In this document: in pieces, positions 14,401 through 26,400 of the stretch
Numbering within the stretch: position 1 is the stretch's first letter
Layout of the letters: every line of letters begins with the position of its first letter
NCBI RefSeq assembly: GCF_964656455.1
Contig: NC_135715.1
Location: 160,114,437-160,178,436, forward strand
Length of the DNA: 64,000 nt
Direction: 5' to 3'
From: Halichoerus grypus
Lineage: Eukaryota; Chordata; Mammalia; Carnivora; Phocidae
Made by a program: the position numbers and the translations under genes
Notes under the pieces: model-generated
Databases searched by the model: none
What the model saw: only the letters and a program-made list of their open reading frames with translations
What the model was told of the DNA's origin: nothing

Positions 14401-17400
14401 TATAGGGCCATTTTAAAGGAAAACTAAAATCTTTACCTTTAAAGATACTTACTTTCTCAGTAGCGTGAGAGGCATGTGGAATGAAGCCTAACTAAGGAAT
14501 AGATTTATATTTCCCAATTTAACACACACTGGCACGTTGTTTACTGAGAAGAAAGTGAACATTATATCCCCATTTTTTTTAAAGGAGAAAGTACACTTGA
14601 ATTTGTGTAAGTTAAACCCACTTTACTCAAACTCTTCCTGTTTCACAGTTTTATCCTCCAAACTTGAAATTGATCCAAAATACTCATGACAGTCCCCACA
14701 AATGTACTGCCTTCTTTTTTAACTAACCTCCTCAGTCTTCTGTATCATTCACTAGAGGTTTTTTTTTTTTTCTTTCTTTGAAATTATTCCTCCGTTTGGG
14801 TTCTATGACATTATTCCGGCCCCCAGCTATTGCTGGTAGCTATTCCGTCTCTTCCCTGCTGTCTCCTCTGCACATTCTCTAAGTATGCCTAAAAATCAGC
14901 CCTTTGCTTTCTCTTTACACCAGAATAATGTACTATGTTTGGATTAAAGGCTGTTGACCCAAAGGATAGGAAAAAAAAAACTTCACATCAACAAAAAGCG
15001 ACATAAGCACAAAGTAATTTAGCTGGGATCATTTTGGTTATATGTTGCAACATGGAAAAATTCTGTTTTTAAGTAACTATTAAACTACAAAAGGGAAGGA
15101 AAAGGAAGAATTGAAGAGGAAAAAGAATAAAAGACAGTTAATCACATATGGCTATTGACTCTACTAATAAAAAATTGGGGCATATATTCTGTATCTTTTT
15201 CATTTTTCTAATAATTCATTTGTATTGTATTTTACACAACTGGTCTGCAACATATTGGAAATTTTATTTTATTTATTTATTTTTAAAGATTTTTTTTTTT
15301 TTTTTTTTTTTTTTAAAGATTTTATTTATTTATTTGACAGAGAGAGAGATAGCGAGAGCAGGAACGCAAGCAAGGGGAGTGGGGGAGGGAGAAGCAGGCT
15401 TCCCGCCGAGCAGGGAGCCCGATGTGGGACTCGATCCCAGGACCCTGGGATCATGACCTGAGCCGAAGGCAGACGCTTAACGACTGAGCCACCCAGGGGC
15501 CCCATATTGGAAATTTTAAAATAAAATTTTAAAATCTTTGCCTTCTCATTAGGCTATTATTTATCCTATCATCCAATCTATTTTTAATTTCCTAAAGTCA
15601 TCCCTTTCTACAAGCTCATTGAACTCCTTACTGTCCTCTACTTGGTATTTCTACCTTTGCTCTTTTGTTTGCATTAATTTACTCATCCCAAACATGTATT
15701 TTAAAAAGCCTCCCTGTCTAACTCCTATATCTAGTCCTATATCTTCATTAGCCCAATTATATTTAATCATTCATACACAGTAATATATGATTTTATGGCA
15801 GGTTAGAGTTATTCAAAAAATACTAAGGCTGGGGCGCCTGGGTGGTTTAGTTGGTTAAGTGTCTGACTTTGGCTCAGGTCGTGATATCAGCGTCCTGATA
15901 CCAAGCCCTGCATCGGGCTCTGTGCTTCTCCCTTTCCCTCTCCCTCGGCCCCTGCCCCTGCTCGCACTCTCTCTCAAATAAATAAAATCTTTTTTTTTTT
16001 TTAAAGATTTTATTTATTTATTTGTCAGAGAGAGCGAGCGCATGCACAAGCAGGGGGAGCGGGCAGAAGGAGAAGCAGGCTCCCCGTGGAGCAAGGAGCC
16101 CGATGTGGGACTCAATCCCAGGACCCCGGGATCATGACCTGAGCCAAAGGCAGACACTTAACCAACTGAGCCACCCAGGCGTCCTTCAAATAAATAAAAC
16201 CTTTAAAGAAAAAAAATACTAAGGCCTTCTACTTCACTGATATAATCAGATGTAAACACAATTAGCAACAATACAGAGCATTACAACTAAACATGAGTCC
16301 TAACTAAATAGATTTTAGAAAGTATGATCAATCTCAAATTATCCAGAAAACCATCTTTTCATGACTGTATATATTTTTTCTTTTTTAAATTTCACAGAGA
16401 GAGAGAGAGCACAAGCAGGGGGAGCGGGAGGAGAAGCAGGCTCCCCGCTGGGTAGGGAGCCCAATGTGGGGCTCTATCCCAGGACCCTGGCATCATGACC
16501 TGAGCTGAAGGCAGACGCCCAACTGACTGAGCCACCCAGGAGCCCCCATGACTATATATTTCTTTCATTTATGATGACAGAAATGTACAACATAACAATG
16601 CTTAAGTTTCTTGCAGCCCATATAATGTAAGACATACATCATGGTTATTATATGCATGTTGATTATCTACTTGGAGAACTTCTACTTGATTACTCTTCTG
16701 GGGCTCCTCTCCACTATTAGTTCTCTTTCTCCAATGTTCTTTGTCCTATTTCATGGTTCTGGGGTTTCAGGTTAGTCTTGGTGTCTATCTGATCCTTTCT
16801 CTAATAATTGTTTTAACACTTATTCTCTGGTTTCCCAGAGATCCTACTCAGAATGCAGTCATTTTTTACAGGTTGAAAAACTTTCAATTTCTTGATGTGG
16901 ATTATAAACACTAAGAAACAGATCAGTTAATGTAAATTATTGTACATACCATGCTAGCTTCAAAATTAATAATGAATTTCATATTATACCTTTTGGAAAA
17001 ACTGAATTTTCCAAGTGATTAAATATTATTATGTTCTATAACATAGGTCTTATAATTACTTATATGTCCCTGATCAGTGTCAACACTTAAGTTTTTCACT
17101 TGATCTTGAATGTTTACCTGGTTACTGGCCAGAATGATTGCATAAAAATACACCACTTCAGAAATATATATTGGTGTTCTGTAATTATACATTATAAGCC
17201 CTATTAAACAACTATTATATTTTACCGGGTAGTTAATTATTATTCCCTTACTCTTGACTTCTTGGTGTTCCCAAACCTTCATATACTTATGGACCTCCTT
17301 AATTTTCAAACTGCTTTCACATGTTATTTCCCTTCCTCAAAGCTTTCAAATCTGACCCCTCATACCACAGAACCCAAATAAAGTGCCATCTGAATTTTAA

Positions 17401-20400
17401 CTGGATTGACAGTTTAATTTTAATGTTAAATGTAATTTATTTTAGTCTGGTTTTTCTAAAAATCAGTAATTCATTTGTAATTAGTATAAGTGGCAAATTG
17501 AGTAAGAAAATGTCACAATAGCCCATTTGTAACAATTTTATAGTTTTCCACAATATATTTTTCTTTTCTTTTCTTTTAAAGATTTTATTTATTTATTTGA
17601 CAGAGAGAGACACAGCAAGAGAGGGAACACAAGCAGGGGGAGTGGGAGAGGGAGAAGCAGGCTTCCCGCCAAGCAGGGAGCCCGATGCGGGGCTCAATCC
17701 CAGGACCCCGGAATCATGACCTGAGCCGAAGGCAGACGCTTAACGACTGAGCCACCCAGGGGCCCCTACAATACATTTTTCTATACATAGCATAAAATTC
17801 TTATTTAATAAATTCAGAATATCTGTGACTTAAGTCACTCACAAACTTAAAAATTTCTTCAGAACCTATGCTACATGTGGGAAGAAGATGAAGACAGGAT
17901 TCCTACTATGAGACGCTTAAAACCTATCTGAGAACAGAAGACACATATGAGCATGAAAAACTGACTATGTATGCTTGAAAAAGTGATATAAAATGACATC
18001 CCTCATTCTTCTAGGGAATGCAATAAGATGATAACTGTGGAGAATGTGGTTAAATACACCTTTTAGAAAAGCAACATACCTAATTTGGCCATCTTTTCAG
18101 AGTGTTTTCTATTCTGAAAAGAATAAACTTTATTCCCACCATCTGCAGCAGAGCCATTTTTCAAGGATTCTGAAAGAGAAAATGCAGTATGTTTTGGAAA
18201 AATAAGCAAAATTAACAGAAAAAAAGATAAAACCTTAAGATTTGCACCCCCCCCAGTCTTGCATAAAGGTTTAATACATTATTTATACATAAAATATTTT
18301 AAAACACAAGAGAACTGTTTATATAAATTTGAAACACAGAAAACATATTATTCTTCACAAGTACACACAAATTAGATATATAAACACACACACAGAGCCC
18401 CCCCGCCAATAAACCCCTCCAGACTAGAGGGATATCCATTCAATTCATGATAGTGTTGCCCGAGGAGGGAAAACTGAAGGGACTCAAATAGGTTTCTTCT
18501 TGAAGCAAACACGCAAAGTACAATTGAGCTAATTGAGGTTGAGATTTAAATCACTGTTACATGGTGGAAGCTCTCTTACTCCCTATCAAGATAGTGACTT
18601 AATTTCACTCTTCAATCATCCCTTTAAATAACAGCTGCTACCTAGAACATACCAGATACTCTAGTAGCCTACTCTCTGGCACAGCAATTCTCCAAGTGTG
18701 GTGGCGTCAGGTCTCTCAGGTCCCCGAGGCCAAAACGATTTCATAACACTAAGACATTATTTGACTTTTTCTCCATCAAGAGTGGAGAGTGAGGTATTCC
18801 AGAGACTATATTATGTGTGATGACAGCACCATCCTGTGGGTTAATGGAATGTGTGAGGCAGATATGAAAATTCAGCTGTCTTCTATTAAGCCAGACATTT
18901 GCAAAAATGTAAAACAGTGACTTCTTATTTTCTTTTTGGAAATAGTTGTTTTCCGTCTAAATATATATATGTCAATATGTATTGGGTTTATTATTGTTAT
19001 TACAAAACAGTGCCAGACTTTTCCAAAGTCAGTGTTCACTATCCTTACTGTTTAAGAGTCCCCATTTTATATGCACTAATACTTGGCATTATCCAAACTC
19101 CTTAATCTTTGCCAGTCGAGTGGGTGTAAAATGAATCTTATGGGGAGAATTGTTTTAATTTCCCTTTTCCTAATCGCTAATGAGGTTGAACATCTTTTCA
19201 CAACTTTCTTATTTCCAAGGAAGAAATATCTTCTTTATCCTGACTTGTCTTCTCACCTCTTTATGATGACATTTGATGAAGAGAAGTCCTAAATTTTTTT
19301 TCAAAGACTGTTTTAAAAGCAGTTTTAGGTTCAGAGCCAATTTGGATAGAAGGTACAGGGATTTCCTATATACTTCCTGCCCTCACAAATGTACAGCCTC
19401 CTCCAGCTACCAACATCCCACACCAGAGTGGTAGATTTGTTACAATCATGAACCTACACTGACACCTCATTAACATCCCAAGTCCATAGCTTATATTAAG
19501 GTTCACTCTTTTTTTTTTTTTTTAAGATTTATTTATTTGAGAGAGCGAGTGAGCGAGAAGAGAGCATAAGCAGGAAGGAGAGAGAGAAGCAAGCTCCCAC
19601 TGGGCAGGGAGCCCCGACGTGGGGCTTGATCCCAGGACTCTGGGATCATGACCCGAGCTGAAGGCAGACACCCAACCGACTGAGCCACCCAGGTGCCCAA
19701 GGTTCACTCTTGGTGTGGTATATTCTATAGGTTTTATTTTTTTTAAGTTTTTATTTAAATTCTAGTTAGTTAACAGTTAACCAATATAGTTAATATTGGT
19801 TTCAGAGGTCGAATTTAGTGATTCAGTGCTTATATATAATGCCCAGTGCTCATCATAACAAGTGCCTTCCTTAACACCCATCAACCATTTAGCCCATTCC
19901 CCACCCACCTCCCCTCCAGCAACCCTCAGTTTGTTCTCTAGCGTTAAGAGAGTTAAGAGTCTCTTACGGTTTGCCTCCCTCTTTTTTTTCCCCTTCTTCT
20001 ATGTTCATCTGTTTTGTTTCTTAAATCCCACATGAGTGAAATCATATGGTGTTTGTCTCTGACTTATTTCACTTAGCATAATACATTCTAGCTCCATCCA
20101 TGTGGTTGCAGATGGCAAGATTTCATTCTTTTTGATGGCATTCTATAGCTTGTGACAAAAGTACGATGATATGTATCCACCACTGTAGTATAATACAGAA
20201 CAGTTTCAATGCCCTAAGAATTCTCTGTACTCTACCTACTCATACCTCCCACCCCCGACGCCTGGCAACCACTGATCTCCTCATGGTCTCTGCAGTTTTG
20301 CCCTTCCTACAATGTCACATAGCTGGTATCACAGCCAGTAGCCTTTTCAGATTGGCTTCTCTCACTCAGTAATAAGCGTTTAAGGTTCTGCCACATCTTT

Positions 20401-23400
20401 TCATGTCTTGATAGCTTTTTTTTAAAAATGCTGAATAATATCCCACTGTATGGATATATCAGTTTATTTATTCTTTGTTAACTTTTTGGTTGCTTCCAAG
20501 CCATGGCAATTATGAACAAAGGTTCTATAAACATGTGTGTGCAGGTTTTTGAGTGGAGGTAAGTTTTCAACTCATATGAGTAAATACGAAGAAGCACAAC
20601 TGCTAGATCATATGGTAAGAATATGTTTACTTTGTAAGAAACTGCCAAACTGTCATCCAGTTGTTCCATTTTGCATTCCCACCAGCAATAAATGAGAATT
20701 CCGGTTGCTCCACAGATTTGCCAGCATTTGGTGCTGTCAATGTTTTGCACTTGGGCCATTCTAATAGGCGTGTAAGTGGTATCTCATTGTTGTTTTAATT
20801 TGCAATTTCCTAATGACGTATAATGCTTTTAGTATATTTTCATGTGATTATTTGCCATCTATAGATCTTCTTCAGTGAGATGTCCTGTTTCTCTGCTCAT
20901 TTTTATTTTTTAAAAGATTTTATTTATTCATTTGCCAGAGAGAGAGAGCACAAGCAGGGGGGAACAGTAAGCAGAGGGAGAAGCAGGCTCCCCGCTGAGT
21001 CCTCTGCTCATTTTTAAATCAGGTTATTCATTATCTCATTGTTGAGTTTTAAGAGGTCTTTGTATATTTTGAGTAACATTTCTTTTAAGATTTTATTTAT
21101 TTATTTGAGAGAGAGCGAGAGAGATCACAGAGGGAGAGGGAGAAGCAGACCCCCCCCCCTCCTCAGCAGAGAGCCTGATGCGGGGCTCAATCCCAGGACC
21201 CGGAGATCATGACCTTCGCCAACAGAGCTACCCAGGCGCCCCATGAGTAACATTTCTTTAATAGATGTGTTTTGCAAATATTTTCTCCTAATCTGTGGTT
21301 TGTCTTCTTGAGAAGCGCTGAATTTTAATTAGAATATGTCAATCTTTTCTTTTGATTACATTAAACTAAAAAAAATTCTTCTATAATAAAGTCAAAACCA
21401 TATTCTCTTGTATTTTCTTTCTTTCTTTTTTTTTTTTTTTTTAAAGATTTTATTTATTTATTTGACAGAGAGAGACACAACGAGAGAGGGACACAAGTAA
21501 GGGGAGTGGGAGAGGGAGAAGCAGGCTCCCGGCTGAGCAGGGAGCCCGATGCAGAACTCGATCCCAGGACCCTGGGACCATGACCTGAGCCGAAGGCAGA
21601 CGCTTAACGACTGAGCCACCCAGGTGCCCCTCTCTCGTATTTTCTTATGAAAGCATTTACATTTGCTTTTTTTAATGTAAATCTTAAATTAAGGTAATTA
21701 ACTTGTTTATGATGGGAGGTAGAGATCCAGTTTCTTTTATTCATAAGGATACCCAGTTGGCTCAACGCTGTTTACTGACCAGTTCATCCTTAGCTGAGTG
21801 ATCTTCAATGCTACCTCTCTCATATATCTGATTTATGCATGAGTCTGTTTATGGTAAACCTGTCTTTATGTAACTTACATGTCTGGCACAGAGACAAAAT
21901 ATTTAAAGATACTGAGTGGTTTCTCCGTAAACTAAATTAAATGCTTTAGAAATATTTGATAAAAGTTATTAACTAAAACAAATGGTTTCAAATTAGGTAT
22001 GGATGAGAAGCCATAAAAGATTTAAGAAAAAATTTGAAAAAATATAAAAGTATACTATACCAAGACTGCATTAAAAGTGTCTTTAAATGTACAATCTAAT
22101 GAAGGGAAAGGAAACCTGAAATCCCAGATGATGCATGCATTATGGATATACTGTCTAAAAAAAAATCAAACACCAAAATCAAAAGGTAATGCTGTTCTTC
22201 AACCAGCTGACCTCTAGCAAACTTCTAATTAAAGAAAAGACTGTGGGGGGCCGCCTGAGTGGCTCAGTGGTTTAAGCATCTGCCTTTGGCTCAGGTCATG
22301 ATCTCAGGATCCTGAGATCACTGGCATGGGGCTCCCTGCTCCGTGGGGAACCTGGTTCTCCCTCTGCCTGCCACTCCCTCTGCTTCTGCGCTTGCTTACT
22401 CTCTCAAATAAATAAATAAAATCTTTAAAAAAAGAAAAAAAGACAAGACTGGGGTTTGTGTGTGTGTATGCTTATATATATATACTTATATATAAAAATG
22501 TTTAGAGTACAGTAGTACAGTAGTTATTTTTGTGATTTTCTGGTTCTGACATTTTGATTGACTAATTAACAGTGGTCTAATCACACTGGCCAAGATTTTA
22601 CTATAATACATATAAAACTTTTTAACAGGTTTTAAATTATTCAAAATGCACAAAACCAAAAAACTGTGAATATAAAAACCATGGAAAAATTAAAATGGGT
22701 AATAAATGTAAGAAAAAATGTTTAATGCCAATGAGGGGTCTTAATATTAGTTGATATAATCTTTCTAGAAAGCAATTTGGCAATATGTATGCCTTATAAA
22801 GTTGATACACCTTCACCAATAATTCTACTGCTAGGAGTCTCTTATGAAGAAATAAAAGATCTAAACAAAGATTTATATCCAAGGATAATCACTACTGCAT
22901 TTGTTACAATAAAAATTTAGAAACAATCCAAACGTCTAATAGAGGCCAACTATGTTATTTATAAATCTGAATGCAATATTACAGAAATAACACTCCCATT
23001 TCACACCCATTAGGAAGGCTATTAAAAAAAAAGACAAGTGTTGGTAAGCATACAGAGTAACTGGAATGCTTGTGCATTGTTGGTGGAAATGTAATTTGGT
23101 GTAGCTGCTGTGGAAAACATTATGGCAGTTCTTTAAAAAATTAAAAATAGAATTACCATATGATCCAGCAATTCCACTTCTGGGAATATACCCCAAAGAA
23201 TTCAAATCAGGGTCTCAAAAAGATACTTGTACACCCATGTTCATAAAAGCATTATTCACAGTAGCCAAAAGGCTGAAGCCACCCAATGTCCATTGACAGA
23301 TAAATGGATAAACAAAATGTATATACATACATTGCAGTAGTATTCAGCCTCAAAAAGGAAGGAAATTCTGACACATGCCACAACATGGATGAACCTTGAG

Positions 23401-26400
23401 AACACTATGCTAAGTGAAATAAACCAGTCACACACAAAAATACTGAATGATTCCACTTATATGAGGTACCTCAAATAGTCAAATTCAGAGGAAAGTAAAA
23501 TGGTGGTTGTTGGGCTGTGGGGAGGAGGGACTGGGGAGTTTTTTAATGGGTAGAATTTCAGTTTTGTAAAATGAAAAGAGTTCTGGAGATTGCAAAACAA
23601 TGTGAATGTACTTAATACTGAAGTACACACTTTAAGATGGGAAATTTTATGTTACATATATTTTACCACAAGTTTTATTTATTTATTATTTATTTATTTT
23701 CTCCCAATTTTTTAAATCTTTTTTTTTTTTTTTTACGATTTATTTAGTTGACAGAGAGAGAGAGCACAAGCAGATGGAATAGCAGGCAGAGGGAGAAAGA
23801 GAAGCAGGCTCCCTGCCGAGCAAGGAGCCCGATGTGGGGCTCGATCCCAGGACCCTGGGATCATGACCTGAGCCGAAGGCAGCTGCTTAACCAACTGAGC
23901 CACCCAGGCGCCCCAATTTTTTAAAAAAGATTTATTTTAGAGAGAGCGTGAGAGTGGGGGGAGGGACAAAGGGAGAAGGAGAGAGAGAATCCCAAGCAGA
24001 CTCCACACTGAGCCCAATGCAAGGCTCGATCCCACAACCCTGAGATCATGACCTAAGTCAAAACCAAGAGTTGAATACTTAGATGACTGAGCCACCCAGA
24101 TGCCCCTCTCATAATTTTTAAAAAGAGATTTTATTTAACCACAATTAAAAACGTGACATAATCCTTAAGTTCAAAAATAGAACTGTGAATAAGGCAAAAT
24201 TAATTATAATATGAATGGGGTGCCTGGGTGGCTTAGTCAGTTAAGTGGCTGACTTCAGCTCAGGTCATGATCTCAGGCTCTGCACTTGGTGGGGAATCTG
24301 CTTCTCCCTCTCCCTTCCCCAACTCGTGCATGCACACTCTCTTTCTCTCTCTCAAAAAAATAAATAAAATCTTTAAATAAAGAAAGAATGGACCACATAT
24401 TGGTCACGGAATTTTCTAGCAGCTAACTTATAAGAATCAAGTATCCAAAAAAACCACTTTAAAGACAAATATATTGTTTTCAATCTCTTCTTAGGTCTAC
24501 CATAACAGGAATCAAGAATCCAAAGTTCTGGGGCACCTGAATGGCTCAGTCGGTTAAGCATCTGACTTTGGCTCAGGTCATGATTTCAGGGTCTTGGGAT
24601 CAAGCCCCACGTAGGGCTCCTCACTCAGCGGGAAGTCTGCTTGTCCCTCTGCACCCCCCCCCCCCCCCGCTCATGCTCACTCTTGCTCTCTCTTAAATAA
24701 ATAAAAATCTTAAAAAGAAAAGAAGAAGAAGAATCCAAAGTTCTATTCAGAACATGCCCTAAAAAATGTTAACTCTCTAGTTGGGGACACTTTTAAAAGA
24801 ATCCACTCTGCCCACTTAGTCTAGTGAGGGATAGTCGTCATTTTTTTGTATTATGCCATTTAACATCAGGAACTAAACCAGAAGCATTATGACTCAAGAA
24901 GTGACAAAAAGGTCAGGAGTAGTGATGATGGCCATTTATAAGTCAAATATGAGAGTAAAAAGCACGTACATGAGAGAGATTGGCAACACAGAAAGAGAAT
25001 GGATGCACAGAGATGACCTGAAGGAGACTAGGAGATCCATAAAAGCAAAGTCCCTAGGTTTTTAATGTGGTCTCAGTTCCAATGTCCCTACTGCCCAACA
25101 ATACTGATTTTGTTCCTTGGTCTTTATTTTTTTAAGCCAACTTAAGTAAATCTGTGTTCCTTGAGCCCTAACTAAAACATAATAAGCCTAAAAATTTTTA
25201 AATATAATCTGGCAGGAATCTGGCTTAGGTGTAAAAAAAAAAAAAAAACAAAAAACCCATAACATTAGCATGCCTAGGTTGAAGCAATATTACTTCTTGG
25301 AATGTTCCTTCTATCTATCTATCTCCCACCCTCCCACCCACCCCTTCCCCCTCCCTCCCTCCTTCCTTCCTTCCCCTCCTTCCCTTCCTTCCTTCCTTAA
25401 GAGACAGAGAGAGTAGGTGTGCGGGAGTCAAGGTGGGGAGAGGGGCAGAAGGAGAGGGAGAGAATCTCAAGCAGGCTCCACACCTAGCACGGAGCCTGAC
25501 ATGGGGCCGATCCCAGAACCCTGAAGTCATGACCCTAGCTGAAATCAAGTCAGATGCCTAACCGACAGAGCCACCCAGGTGCCCCCTTTCTAACTATTTC
25601 TGTAAAGAAGACCAAAGTAATAATGAAGTGACTTGCTTTATGAAATTATTTCAAATTAGTTAAAAATACAAATATCTTAACAAATAACTTTAGATTGGTC
25701 TGTGGAATCTAAAAATAATTAAGTGCACCACTGGTTGCTTGTGGGGAAAAAAAAAAACTAAAGAAAATAACTATAGTGGAAATTCAGTGCTTCCAACCTT
25801 CCAACTATACATAAAAACCTGAAGCAAATGCTTTTCTGATGAGAAATATAATGTAGCATGCCTGATGAAAAGAGTTCTGGAGATGGATGGTGATAATAGC
25901 ACAGCATCATCATGAATATATTTAATACAACTGAAGTATACACTTAATAATGTTAAAGATGGTGAAGTTTATATGTAGTTTACAATAAAAAAAAAAATAT
26001 ATAGCTTGCCACTGCCTAACCTACCAGACTACTGTTATGTATCCTGCAAAGCAGTTTCAGCTACTAGCAGAAATTTGAGTGTACTTTCCCCACCCCAGCT
26101 ACCAAAATACCTTGAATATCTCGTCCTAAAACTTCCACATAGTTCTGATCTTTTAAGACTTCCTGGTCATCTTCTTCCAAATCATATTCTGGCTTTTTTA
26201 TAATTTTTTTTGTGTTGACCAAAAGCTGAGCTCGTTCCTTTTTTAATTTAGCTCCTATAAGAACATCCAAAGAATTAGAACAGGTATAAATTCTTTCCAA
26301 ACATTACATTTAAATAAGTAACAAACTGTAATACTTATATTGTCATTATTTAAAATCTGGAAAAAAATTCAGTGTTTTCTCTTTGATGAATGTATGTACC

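Larger units (their letters stand above)
19085..21420 (-). mobile_element. Old L1 3' region, antisense, broken by later insertions
   Basis: Reads as reverse L1 3' sequence in several blocks (AATGAGGTTGAACATCTTTT; GAATAATATCCCACTGTATG; TTCCCACCAGCAATAAATGA; CTCATTGTTGTTTTAATTTG). It is interrupted by SINEs at 19511, 20906 and 21087 and by a younger L1 tail at 19735. It lies in ORC2 intron 3. Confidence 0.75.

Noticed and set aside
15148..15461. Plus-strand frames of about 80-100 codons
   Set aside because: They read through a SINE (poly-Phe from the T-run, then FIYLTERE...); a repeat artefact, like many similar frames elsewhere.
25311..25398. CRISPR-like or regulatory repeat array
   Set aside because: Simple pyrimidine microsatellite without spacers; a vertebrate genome.
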